Position numbers and translations under genes: made by a program. Positions 1-7,917 of a stretch of 10,715 nucleotides of DNA are shown piece by piece (the stretch's first letter is position 1; every line of letters starts with the position of its first letter). The notes under the pieces were generated by a model that made no database searches, was not told the origin of the DNA, and saw only the letters and a list, made by a program, of their open reading frames with translations. Source of the stretch: Fidelibacterota bacterium UBA2125 (lineage in GTDB: Bacteria; Fidelibacterota; Marinisomatia; Marinisomatales; S15-B10); NCBI GenBank assembly GCA_002329125.1, contig DCXX01000077.1, positions 1 through 10,715 on the forward strand, in the 5' to 3' direction.

Positions 1-1173
1 TGTTCTTGTTTCACTGTAGCCACGCTGCTCACCGTCACGCTCCGCCCAGACCCGCAAATCTGAAAGGACCGCTCCTGCGTCATCGATCACTTTCCCTTCA
101 ATAAAAGCGTTGGGAGAACTGAGGTTAAAATCTAACCCGGAAGTACCGGAGGTGATATTGTGATAAGACTCTTCGATGATACTGCCGGACGGAATGGACC
201 GTTCGTGCACCCAGAGATGATAACCGCTCTCGTCATCAGCCGCCGATGAGACTGGGGCCGAGAACGCACCTGTGGAATCGGAAACAGTTTCTGTCCATCC
301 CTGTTCACTACTGGCACCGATGAACACATTACCCGTGGGCTCGCTATCAAAATAGACCATCCCCGTAATGGTGGCATCTGTTGCGTAAACTGTTATACTG
401 TGTGTGGAGGTGGTGCCGTCTGTCACAGTCAACTCTTCACCTTGAGGGACGAGATAATCTGGCATCATTTGGTGGGCGTCAACATCCAGCCACCACCGGC
501 CTGCAATGACCCCGAGCTTAAAACTACCGTCAGAGCCTGTGATCTCACTTACATGATTCCCCGTATGATGCTGGTTTGCATAGACATAAACACCCACTAC
601 AGGAGTGCCGGCATTATCTGTCACAGTCCCTTCAATGAATGATGTTGCACTCACAAGTTCAATGGTGAGGTCGGTGGTACCTGAATTTATTTCATCATAC
701 CGCTCCTTGCGAAAGGCCTCCTCGCTGAGATCTGAGGTGTTGATCCACAGGTTGTAACCACCCGTGGCATCGGCCTCGCTGGCTACCTGCAGCGTAAATG
801 TGCCGTCTGAGTCCGTCTCAGTCTGTGTCCAGCCTGTTTTTCCGTCGGCGGAGAGCCATACACTCGCAAGAGGTGCATCGTCCAGAAGGATGGTTCCTGA
901 AATAATGGCATCAGCAGCATAGGCGATGAAGTCCATGGTGACTGTGGAATTTTCTTCTACCTGAACTTCTTTTTCCCTCGGTCTGAGATAAGTGGGGATA
1001 AGACCGTTTTCGTGCAGCCTCACCCACACTTTCCCCGCTTCCACCGTCATCTCGTAGGTACCGTCAGTATCAGTCCTTGTCCATGTGCCACCTTCTCCCT
1101 CAAAATTGGCAGAAACTTCCACATCGGAGATGGGGTTGCCGTCATCATCGGTCACTGTCCCTGTCAGTGTGGC
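1..1173 (-). repeat. Alternating A/B protein-domain repeats within the secreted protein gene
   Basis: In protein order, A-type modules lie at residues 86-168 (925-1173), 262-347 (388-645) and 441 onwards (1-108). B-type modules lie at residues 172-260 (649-915) and 351-437 (118-378). A modules share an [I/L]xGxVxDxxGxPxxxVxV opening. B modules share ATITG or AIISG openings, a GWTxT segment, SxDGTF or STGAF, and a GYxLWxxxxS segment, then end near SGTxxLxxxL. The A+B unit repeats every 176-179 residues. The copies are diverged at DNA level, so this is a protein-level repeat. Confidence 0.7.
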
Positions 1174-1428
1174 TGATGCGCCCATAATTGAAACTGTTCC
1201 TATGGATTCCTTGTCGACAAGGCGCTTCTCAGTTTCATATACCGCCGCCCGGGACATGTCCCATTTTGTCCTGCGGGAGAGTTTTTCCCGAGCGCGGTCA
1301 TTCTCCATTCGCTGAAGGTCACTGTGGCGTCTCATAGCCTGAATACGGTCATCCTGCCCGGGATCGAAAGTTTCACCAAATAGCACGGAAGTAGTAAAAG
1401 TCAAAAGAAGAAAAATTTGTCTTGTCAT
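1..1428 (-). CDS. Secreted protein of carboxypeptidase-regulatory-like repeats, partial (C-terminus off left edge)
   Basis: The frame is open for 476 codons from an ATG at 1428 to the window edge, so the C-terminus is missing. Residues 1-18 form a signal peptide (short basic start, LLLTFTTSVLF core, probable cleavage near FG-ET), so the protein is exported. Residues 20-80 are charged and probably helical. From residue 86 it consists of beta-sandwich modules of about 85 residues that match the carboxypeptidase-regulatory-like style, such as GTVTDDDGNPISDVEV followed by TDTDGTYEMTVEAG. Two module types alternate (see the repeat entry). A GGAG lies 6 bases before the ATG. Such domains are usually structural or binding modules in surface proteins; no catalytic domain is visible in this part. 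It is transcribed divergently from the cytochrome gene. The missing C-terminus could hold a sorting signal or an enzyme domain. The fold is fairly secure, the function unknown. Confidence 0.85.
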   Translation of the reverse strand, partial: MTRQIFLLLTFTTSVLFGETFDPGQDDRIQAMRRHSDLQRMENDRAREKLSRRTKWDMSRAAVYETEKRLVDKESIGTVSIMGASATLTGTVTDDDGNPISDVEVSANFEGEGGTWTRTDTDGTYEMTVEAGKVWVRLHENGLIPTYLRPREKEVQVEENSTVTMDFIAYAADAIISGTILLDDAPLASVWLSADGKTGWTQTETDSDGTFTLQVASEADATGGYNLWINTSDLSEEAFRKERYDEINSGTTDLTIELVSATSFIEGTVTDNAGTPVVGVYVYANQHHTGNHVSEITGSDGSFKLGVIAGRWWLDVDAHQMMPDYLVPQGEELTVTDGTTSTHSITVYATDATITGMVYFDSEPTGNVFIGASSEQGWTETVSDSTGAFSAPVSSAADDESGYHLWVHERSIPSGSIIEESYHNITSGTSGLDFNLSSPNAFIEGKVIDDAGAVLSDLRVWAERDGEQRGYSETRT

Positions 1429-1658
1429 GAGTGTCTCCAAACCTCTTAAAAGAAATTTACGCTGCAAAGTTTTAATATCAACGGTTGCTGACCTGGGCCG
1501 TGTCGCTCGAAACACCCCGTATAAAGTGATTTTTTCAACGATAGGGAATAGCAAATGTTATTGTAGTTTTTCATATGACCGTGTATATTTTTATTGCTGA
1601 CAACGGGATGCTTTAATCTTAATATTATAGCCTCAATAACTGTTATTACTAAAATAAT
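1429..1658. promoter_or_regulatory. Divergent intergenic region between the repeat protein and the cytochrome operon
   Basis: This 230-bp gap separates two divergent start codons and must hold the promoters for both directions. I see no open frame with coding character, no tRNA and no strong hairpin terminator. The half next to the cytochrome gene is AT-rich. On the minus strand, TTGATA (1476-1481) and TAAATT (1454-1459) are spaced 16 bp apart and could drive the left gene, but the match is weak. The plus-strand candidate is listed separately. Confidence 0.5.
1597..1625 (+). promoter_or_regulatory. Candidate sigma70-type promoter for the cytochrome operon
   Basis: CTGACA at 1597-1602 (one mismatch to TTGACA) is followed by exactly 17 bp and then TAATAT at 1620-1625. 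This would place the transcript start near 1632 and give a leader of about 27 bases before the ATG at 1659. The spacing and position are right, but the region is AT-rich, so a chance match is possible, and the sigma-factor preference of this organism is unknown. Confidence 0.35.
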
Positions 1659-3743
1659 ATGAACAATCAATCAAATCAACTGGAGAGAACAAAAGAATGG
1701 CAGCATAAACTGCTCTTACTCGTTTCAGGATTGTTGTTCTTCGAAACAGTGACGGGGCTTTCCATCTATCTGCTCCCTTTTTCTGTTTCGAATCAAGTTA
1801 TGGTCTTACTGCACACTCTCATTGGCCTTCTGTTTATTCTCCCGTTTGCATGGTATCAGATCCGCCACTGGCTGATCTACCGCACCATGAAAATGCACAA
1901 CATTAAGTTGACCGGTTATATTTCTCTCGTCATCACAGTAATAGCGGCTGTTTCCGGAGTGATTCTCACATTTCAAGCTATTTTCCAGACTAAGATCAGT
2001 CGCAGCTGGGATCTGATACACATTATTTCAACGTTTGCCCTCATTGCTTCCCTTTTGCCCCATCTGATTGTAATTGTGATGCGTGATCTCAAAGACCGTC
2101 AACAGGATCGTTTACAACCGATCCTGACAGCACAGAAACAATACGGTCTCCGTTCACTGTTGATGGCAGGAACACTTTTCGCCATAACTGCCCTTCTGGT
2201 GTATGCTTATGAACCAGTGAACCTAATCAACGAATTTCCTGACGATTACAGCTATCTGTATGGAAAAGATCGTCCCTTCGCTCCCAGCCTGGCTCGGACG
2301 AGCAGTGGAGGAGTTTTTGACGCTCGTTCTCTGGGCGGCTCTCAGACTTGTGGCACAGCCGGCTGCCACGGTCAGATTGTTAAAGAGTGGGAAGTGAGCG
2401 CCCACCGTTATGCAGCCATGGACCCTGCCTTCCGGGCGGTACAGAAGGTGATGGGTGAACAAAACGGACCTGAATCAACCCGTTATTGCGGCGGTTGCCA
2501 CGATCCAATCTCTCTCTTCTCCGGAACGAAGAATCTTTTCAGAGATGATCTGACCAATCCCATTGGTTACCAAGAAGGTGTTTCTTGCATCGTCTGTCAC
2601 GGGATAAAGGAGATCGATATCCAGGGTAACGCCAACTATGTGATCACTGAACCTGGGCGTTATATGTTTGAACTGCATGAGGGAAAAACGGCCCGTTTCC
2701 TGCGGGATTTTCTCATTCGTGCCTATCCAAAATACCACATCGAAAGTTTGCAGCACCGTCTGTTCAAGAGCCCGGAGTTTTGTGCCGGATGTCATAAACA
2801 GTTTATCGATGAAGAAATTAATCAGGTTGGGTGGGTTCAGCTTCAGAATCAGTACGACAACTGGCGCAAGAGCCGTTGGAACCACCCGGGAGATCCGAGC
2901 AAAACCATTGAATGTCGTGAGTGCCACATGCCACTCACAGATTCACAAGATCCCGCCAGTGGCGATGAACTCGATTATAATCGAAAAGACGACGATGGCA
3001 AACATCGCAATCACCGGTTTCTCGCCGCTAACCAGTTTATACCTGCAATACTCGATCTCCCCGGCGCCAGTGAACATATCGCCCTTACGGAAAAATGGCT
3101 TCAGGGTAAATACGAGATCCCTGAAATTGAGGATAAGTGGCGCCCCGGTCCGGCAGTTCCTTTGGAACTCATCATACCAGAAAAAGTGGCGCCCGGTCAG
3201 GAAGTAACGATTCAGACGTTGATCACCAACAACAAGGTAGGGCACGACTTCCCCACCGGCCCCATGGATATTATTCAGGCGTGGGTTGAACTGGTTGTGA
3301 GAGATCAGGAAGGAAATGAGATTTTCAGCTCCGGGCACAGAGATGAGAAGCATTTTATCGAGCCGGGATCGTTCATCTTTAAAGCTGAAGCAGTCGATCA
3401 ATATGGCAATCTTATTGACAGGCACAATTTGTGGGAAATGGTAGGTGTTCGCTATCGACGGGTCCTTTTCCCCGGCTTTTCCGATCAGACTCAATTCACG
3501 TTCTCATGCCCCGGTACAGTTTCAACAGATGAAGAAAATCTTCCTAACAGACAGGATTTCCAGTTCCGGGTGGCAGGTGATCAGGTGACAGAATTACAGG
3601 TCTCCGCAAAACTTCTCTACAGAAAGATCGACCAGTTCCTCTTAAACTTCCTTCTGGGTGAAGATTCCGGTGTAACAGCCCCTGTCACGGTCGTCTCTGA
3701 AGACCAGAGAACAATTAAGGTTGTCCCCAACCGAAGTCCCTGA
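1659..3743 (+). CDS. Membrane-anchored pentaheme cytochrome c with cytochrome-b-like N-terminal domain
   Basis: A 694-residue protein. Residues 17-140 hold four hydrophobic helices, and a fifth lies at about 167-184. His52 and His70 flank helix 2, and His121 and His135 lie 14 apart in helix 4, the spacing seen in diheme cytochrome b helices; this hints at b-heme binding and quinol contact (inference). The rest should be periplasmic. Five c-type heme motifs are visible: an unusual CX4CH at 231-237, CGGCH at 277, CIVCH at 310, CAGCH at 375 and CRECH at 419. The first is followed by W244xxSxH249, as in cytochrome c554-like proteins. Residues about 500-615 form a beta-rich tail with an NNKVGHDFPTG motif (524-534), known at the C-terminus of other multiheme cytochromes. 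The likely role is electron transfer from the membrane to the periplasm or cell surface. ATG 1659 is the first start after an in-frame TAA at 1650; no clear Shine-Dalgarno precedes it. Confidence 0.85.
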   Translation: MNNQSNQLERTKEWQHKLLLLVSGLLFFETVTGLSIYLLPFSVSNQVMVLLHTLIGLLFILPFAWYQIRHWLIYRTMKMHNIKLTGYISLVITVIAAVSGVILTFQAIFQTKISRSWDLIHIISTFALIASLLPHLIVIVMRDLKDRQQDRLQPILTAQKQYGLRSLLMAGTLFAITALLVYAYEPVNLINEFPDDYSYLYGKDRPFAPSLARTSSGGVFDARSLGGSQTCGTAGCHGQIVKEWEVSAHRYAAMDPAFRAVQKVMGEQNGPESTRYCGGCHDPISLFSGTKNLFRDDLTNPIGYQEGVSCIVCHGIKEIDIQGNANYVITEPGRYMFELHEGKTARFLRDFLIRAYPKYHIESLQHRLFKSPEFCAGCHKQFIDEEINQVGWVQLQNQYDNWRKSRWNHPGDPSKTIECRECHMPLTDSQDPASGDELDYNRKDDDGKHRNHRFLAANQFIPAILDLPGASEHIALTEKWLQGKYEIPEIEDKWRPGPAVPLELIIPEKVAPGQEVTIQTLITNNKVGHDFPTGPMDIIQAWVELVVRDQEGNEIFSSGHRDEKHFIEPGSFIFKAEAVDQYGNLIDRHNLWEMVGVRYRRVLFPGFSDQTQFTFSCPGTVSTDEENLPNRQDFQFRVAGDQVTELQVSAKLLYRKIDQFLLNFLLGEDSGVTAPVTVVSEDQRTIKVVPNRSP

Positions 3744-5553
3744 ATACGTGCCCGCAAGATTATCGCGGCGAAGACGCCGCCTTATTACAACTACATTTGG
3801 TGTCTCCTCTTTTATCGTCATTGTTTCCGTCACGATCTGGCTGGTCTCCCAGCCGGACAGACCCTACATCCCTGGCGAAGAAATAGAGGGGTTGACGGCT
3901 GAGCTGGAGCGGGCCGTTCCAGAAAACTACCCGAAGGTCACCTTTGTAGACGTTGCCCACGATGCAGGTATCTCATTCAGACATTTCTCCGCAAAGAGGA
4001 CATCTCAACTCCCAGAGGACATGGGGTCAGGCGCCGCCTGGGGCGACTACAACAACGACGGCTGGATCGATCTTTTTGTAGCCAACGAAGTGGGGCCTCT
4101 CACTTTTTCTGAAGAAACTGTCGCCGCTTCACCGGCACACTGTACACTGTATCATAACAACGGCGACGGCACCTTTAAAGAAGTAAGCGCTGACGCTGGA
4201 GTCGATTTCCGGGGCTGGGCCATGGCCCCCACATGGAATGATTATAACAACGACGGCTGGCTGGACCTTTTCATATCCTGCTTTGGTAAAAACGTTCTTT
4301 ATCACAACAATGGTGATGGGACATTCAGCGATAAAACCTCGGAAACCGGACTTGGCGGACAGCACGGTTTTTGGGCAGGTGCTTCCTGGAGTGATTTTAA
4401 CCGCGACGGATTCATCGATCTCTACGTCTGCGGCTATGTACAGTATGTTCCCAGTGATAATCAGACTACGACGCTTCAGTATGATGTTGAGGTCCCCACC
4501 AGTATCAACCCTTCTTCATTCCACGCTGAACGCAATTTGCTCTATCGAAATAACGGGAACGGAAGTTTTACCGAAATGTCCGAAACAGCCGGTGTTGAAG
4601 ATCTCAATGGGCGTAGTCTCTCCGCTGCCTGGTGCGATTTCGATGAAGACGGTTGGCCCGATCTCTACGTGGCGAATGATGTGTCTGATAATGTATTGTT
4701 CAGAAATCGAGGTGATGGAACATTCGAAGAAATAAGCCACTCAGCGTATGTGGCTGACTATCGCGGAGCCATGGGAATCGCTGTCGGAGATTGGGACGGA
4801 GATGCAGACATGGATATGTATATCACACACTGGCTCGCCCAAGAAAATGCTCTCTACAGCGGAATGATGTCTGAGCTCTCCCACCTCGAAATATCCTCAA
4901 ACAAGACCAAATTCATGGATGAGGCAGACCGTTATGGATTAGGACAGATCGCCCTCGATTTTATCGGATTCGGAACCTCTTTCTTTGATTATGACAATGA
5001 CGGATGGTTGGATCTGTTCGTGACAAACGGCAGTACTGTTCAGCAGAAAGAGAAGTCGTGGCTTTTGATTCCAATGCGTGATCAGCTTTTCTGGAATCGG
5101 CCTGTTGGTGAAGGGTTTTTCGATGTTTCAGAAGTCAGCGGTGAAGCACTTAAGTCTGAATATGTGGGCAGGGGTGCAGCCTTTGGAGATTATGACAATG
5201 ACGGTGACGTTGATATTTTTATCGTTAACAACGATGGCCCCGGACAGCTCATGAGAAATGATGGCGGCAACAGGAACCGCTGGCTACAGGTACAATTGGT
5301 GGGGGCGCAAAGCAATAGGCAGGCTATTGGGGCTAAGCTTCGTTTGGTGGCGGGGAGTCAGGTACAGTTGCGCCAGGTAGGGGCGCAGAGTTCCTATCTT
5401 TCCCAGAACAGTGTGATTGAAAATTTCGGCCTCGGAAATGTCTCAAAAGTTGACACCCTCGAAATCATCTGGCCCAGCGGACTGATAGAGGAATTTTATG
5501 ATGTAGCATCCCGGCAGACATTACATATAGTAGAGGGCGAAAACTCTCTATAG
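3721..5553 (+). CDS. CRTAC1-type FG-GAP/VCBS repeat protein with ASPIC/UnbV domain
   Basis: A 610-residue protein with a basic stretch (RRRRR, 16-20) and a membrane helix at about 21-42, so it is probably anchored with its bulk outside the cytoplasm. Seven calcium-binding FG-GAP-like loops of the form DxxxDGxxDL are visible, starting near residues 109, 174, 225, 306, 357, 423 and 490. Many are followed by LYHNNGDGTF-type strands, which implies a seven-bladed beta-propeller. The fifth loop is degenerate (DWDGDADMDM). Residues about 520-605 match the ASPIC/UnbV domain (IGAKLRL, RQVGAQSSYLSQN, FGLG, LEIIWPSG). The start is uncertain: the frame has no ATG before residue 101. TTG 3721 overlaps the cytochrome gene by 23 bases; GTG 3748, just after its stop, is a good alternative and keeps the membrane helix. 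The family is often found near cytochromes, but its biochemical role is not settled; binding or scaffolding is likely. Confidence 0.87.
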   Translation: MSPTEVPEYVPARLSRRRRRLITTTFGVSSFIVIVSVTIWLVSQPDRPYIPGEEIEGLTAELERAVPENYPKVTFVDVAHDAGISFRHFSAKRTSQLPEDMGSGAAWGDYNNDGWIDLFVANEVGPLTFSEETVAASPAHCTLYHNNGDGTFKEVSADAGVDFRGWAMAPTWNDYNNDGWLDLFISCFGKNVLYHNNGDGTFSDKTSETGLGGQHGFWAGASWSDFNRDGFIDLYVCGYVQYVPSDNQTTTLQYDVEVPTSINPSSFHAERNLLYRNNGNGSFTEMSETAGVEDLNGRSLSAAWCDFDEDGWPDLYVANDVSDNVLFRNRGDGTFEEISHSAYVADYRGAMGIAVGDWDGDADMDMYITHWLAQENALYSGMMSELSHLEISSNKTKFMDEADRYGLGQIALDFIGFGTSFFDYDNDGWLDLFVTNGSTVQQKEKSWLLIPMRDQLFWNRPVGEGFFDVSEVSGEALKSEYVGRGAAFGDYDNDGDVDIFIVNNDGPGQLMRNDGGNRNRWLQVQLVGAQSNRQAIGAKLRLVAGSQVQLRQVGAQSSYLSQNSVIENFGLGNVSKVDTLEIIWPSGLIEEFYDVASRQTLHIVEGENSL

Positions 5554-5582
5554 CTCAATTCCAGTAACTACCAGGAAATAAA

Positions 5583-6470
5583 GTGCGCAAAACTTTTGTA
5601 GCCATACTGATTTCACTCCTTTCCCTGTTTGTTGTCGTCACTGTATTGAAGCGCCGCTCCATTCACGTGATTGCGGAAGATAGTAACAACACTATGACGG
5701 TTGTTGATAAAGAGAAGGTTCAGCATTTTTGGAAAGTCTATCGTCAGGCAACAGAATATCGTATTGCCGGCAATCCAGGCGAGGCTGCTGTTGAATATGG
5801 CAGGGCGATTGATCTGAACGGCCGTCATGAAGACGCTCTCTACTATCTGGGAAATATGAATTTTGAACTGGGCGAATTTGAAGCTGCTGAACAGGCCTGG
5901 AGGCGGTTGATCGAAGTCAACCCGAACAGTGCCCGGGCCCATTATCAGTTAGGAACTCTCTACCTTTCGATGGAGAGCAAAGATCAGTTTAGTCTTGATG
6001 AGGCCGAAGCCAAGTTTCAGCAAGCTTTAGCTATCAACAAAGAAGAGACCGCACCACTGCTCCGCCTCGGTCAAGTTGCCCTTATCCGGGGAAATCTCTC
6101 TCAGTCACAGCGCCTTTTTGACAACGTCATTGCCTCAAACTATAGAAGCATAGAAGCACATTTTCTTAGAGGGTACATCGATTGGAAGAAGGAAAATCTG
6201 GGGGGAGCATCCACTTTTCTGATGAAAGCTGTAGAATATCTAAAAAGCCCTCTTTCTGATCAAGGGTTTTCCGGTGAGGGAGATACCAAAACAGGCACTC
6301 TTGCAGACCTCCCAAGAGGTTCGAATTGGGAGGGAATCTTTCAAGCGTACATGGCCGATTTGTCCAACCTGGACGAGACAGATCTTCCCCGGGAAATGCA
6401 CAGCAGATACGAACAGCTGGATGAATATATTAAACAAGTTAGAAAGAAAAGTCTTTCTGCAACCTCTTAG
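5583..6470 (+). CDS. Membrane-anchored tetratricopeptide repeat protein
   Basis: A 295-residue protein starting at GTG 5583, with AGGA 6 bases upstream (5573-5576), one of the better ribosome sites in the window. A hydrophobic segment at residues 4-21 followed by KRR fits a signal anchor. At least four to five TPR-like helical pairs cover about residues 50-222, for example YRIAGNPGEAAVEYGRAIDLNG, ALYYLGNMNFELGEFEAAEQAW and AHYQLGTLYLSM. The C-terminal 70 residues are charged and not clearly TPR. TPRs bind other proteins, so this is probably the assembly or scaffold partner of the cytochrome and FG-GAP proteins encoded just upstream (29-base gap). No enzymatic domain is visible. Its partners are inferred from gene order alone. 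Confidence 0.85.
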   Translation: MRKTFVAILISLLSLFVVVTVLKRRSIHVIAEDSNNTMTVVDKEKVQHFWKVYRQATEYRIAGNPGEAAVEYGRAIDLNGRHEDALYYLGNMNFELGEFEAAEQAWRRLIEVNPNSARAHYQLGTLYLSMESKDQFSLDEAEAKFQQALAINKEETAPLLRLGQVALIRGNLSQSQRLFDNVIASNYRSIEAHFLRGYIDWKKENLGGASTFLMKAVEYLKSPLSDQGFSGEGDTKTGTLADLPRGSNWEGIFQAYMADLSNLDETDLPREMHSRYEQLDEYIKQVRKKSLSATS

Positions 6471-6483
6471 CGGTTTACTCCTT

Positions 6484-7917
6484 CTAAATTTCTATTTTCT
6501 TCCAGTCTCCTTTCAGAATTTTCCAGGTGATACAGATTGCATAGAGGAACAGGTAGATCGCAAATGCAAGCCAGGGCCCGATTAGACCGTAGCCAAAAAC
6601 AATCCCCAGCAGATAGGAACCAGGAAGGAATATACCCCAAGACAAGCTGAGGTCGATAATAGCGGGGAACAGTGTATTGCCGGCGCCAGAGAGAGCAAAC
6701 CAGAGGGTCATCCCCACCGCATCAAAGAATTGTACAACCCCCAGGATCCGGAGAGCTACCAGTCCCATTTCTATCACTTCTCCGTCGTTGGTAAAGATCA
6801 GCAAAATTGGCCGTGGAAAAAGAAGGAAAAGTGTCCCCATGGTCCCCATGAAGATGACTGACCAGCGAACAGATTCCAGCATGCTCACCGCTGCCCTCTC
6901 GGGATCTTTTTCCCCCAGCGCTTTTCCCACCAGTGTGGCACACGCCACACCGAAACCGATGGCCGGCAGGAACGACGCCATGGCTAAGGTAAAGACAACT
7001 TCGGTGGCCGCCACTTCCACTGTCCCAATCATTCCTATAATTTTGAAGAAAAGCACATAAACAATCGTGACTCCCACTTCTTGAAAACCCTGAGGCGCGG
7101 CAACCTCCACCTCTTTCTTTAGCGTCTCCCGATTGAAACCACCTTTATAAGTGCTGTAGTTTGTCCTGAACTCTTGAGAAAAACCACGAAGGGTGTAGTG
7201 AATTATCATCCAGACAGCGGCACAGAGAGTGGCGATGGCTGCTCCTTCCACACCCAAGGCCGGGAAATCAAAAGGGGACCAAAGAATGCTCAAAAAGGAT
7301 ATGTCTCCCAAAGGCGAAGATGCCAGCATCTCCGTTAGCCGGGCATTGCCGAAAATCAGACCTGCATCGAGATAAATGTTCAGAATATTGGATACAATGG
7401 TCACTTCCATATGGATTCTCGTCCGCTCCACACCGTTATAAAACCCCTGGAACGCATAGCCGATTGTGATACAGGCCGCCCCTACGAATGACCACTGTGT
7501 GTATACCAGAGCCAGTGGGATAACGACCGGGTCATCTATGAGAAATCTAATGGCCACTCCAGCCATCTTATAACCCATTATGGCAAGAATGACGCCTACT
7601 ATGCTTGCCAACGCCAGTCCGCTATTCAAAGCAAGTCCGCAATCGTTGAACCGTTTCTGGCCGTATCGCCTAGCTGTCACCGTTTGCACTCCCGTTCGGA
7701 AAGCAATGCCGATGCTCAGTATTGTCCATATAAGAACAGCACCCAACCCCACTGCCGCCAGCGATTTAGCACCTAAGCGGCCCACCATTGCCACATCCAC
7801 CACATTCATGAGCACGCGGCTGAGATTGCCGAGGATGATAGGAAAAGCTAAAGTGAAAACCCGTCGGGATACTGCCGGATCAGCAGGAAGAATAATCCGC
7901 CGAAGCGTAGTTGTCAT
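6484..7917 (-). CDS. MATE-family multidrug/toxin efflux transporter
   Basis: A 477-residue polytopic membrane protein of normal MATE length with about twelve helices in two homologous halves. The first half (about 14-185) opens with the typical RRVFTLAFPIILGNLSRVLMN, VDVAMVGRLGAKSLAAVGLG and IAFRTGVQTVTARRYGQ segments. The second half (about 265-465) has VGKALGEKDPERA and ALSGAGNT signatures. The linker at 187-222 is somewhat long. MATE proteins export cationic drugs, toxins or metabolites using a Na+ or H+ gradient; the substrate cannot be read here. The ATG at 7917 overlaps the TGA of the upstream gene in an ATGA arrangement, so translation is probably coupled and this is the last gene of the operon. 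Its stop converges with the TPR gene, with 13 bases between them and no clear terminator. Confidence 0.93.
   Translation of the reverse strand: MTTTLRRIILPADPAVSRRVFTLAFPIILGNLSRVLMNVVDVAMVGRLGAKSLAAVGLGAVLIWTILSIGIAFRTGVQTVTARRYGQKRFNDCGLALNSGLALASIVGVILAIMGYKMAGVAIRFLIDDPVVIPLALVYTQWSFVGAACITIGYAFQGFYNGVERTRIHMEVTIVSNILNIYLDAGLIFGNARLTEMLASSPLGDISFLSILWSPFDFPALGVEGAAIATLCAAVWMIIHYTLRGFSQEFRTNYSTYKGGFNRETLKKEVEVAAPQGFQEVGVTIVYVLFFKIIGMIGTVEVAATEVVFTLAMASFLPAIGFGVACATLVGKALGEKDPERAAVSMLESVRWSVIFMGTMGTLFLLFPRPILLIFTNDGEVIEMGLVALRILGVVQFFDAVGMTLWFALSGAGNTLFPAIIDLSLSWGIFLPGSYLLGIVFGYGLIGPWLAFAIYLFLYAICITWKILKGDWKKIEI

Noticed and set aside
1484..1601. Direct repeat TTGCTGAC occurring twice in the divergent intergenic region
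   Set aside because: Only eight bases, with no conserved flanks or regular spacing, so it is too weak to call an operator.
1682..1699. Good-looking GGAGAG followed by ATG inside the cytochrome 5' end, which could suggest a later start
   Set aside because: This ATG is out of frame with the cytochrome and reads only two more codons before a TAA. The in-frame ATG at 1659 keeps the whole N-terminal helix.
2475..3494. Long open frames on the minus strand opposite the cytochrome gene (150 and 183 codons)
   Set aside because: They lie fully antisense to a gene with clear heme motifs, and their translations show no domain-like pattern.
4238..4735. 165-codon plus-strand frame inside the FG-GAP gene
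   Set aside because: It is an alternate frame of the repeated DxxxDG coding sequence, with no independent start signal or recognisable protein features.
6440..6483. Possible terminator hairpin between the converging TPR and MATE genes (AGAAAG and CTTTCT around 6440-6457)
   Set aside because: The stem is six AT-rich pairs within the coding end of the TPR gene and lacks a GC stem with a T-run, so I cannot support a terminator.
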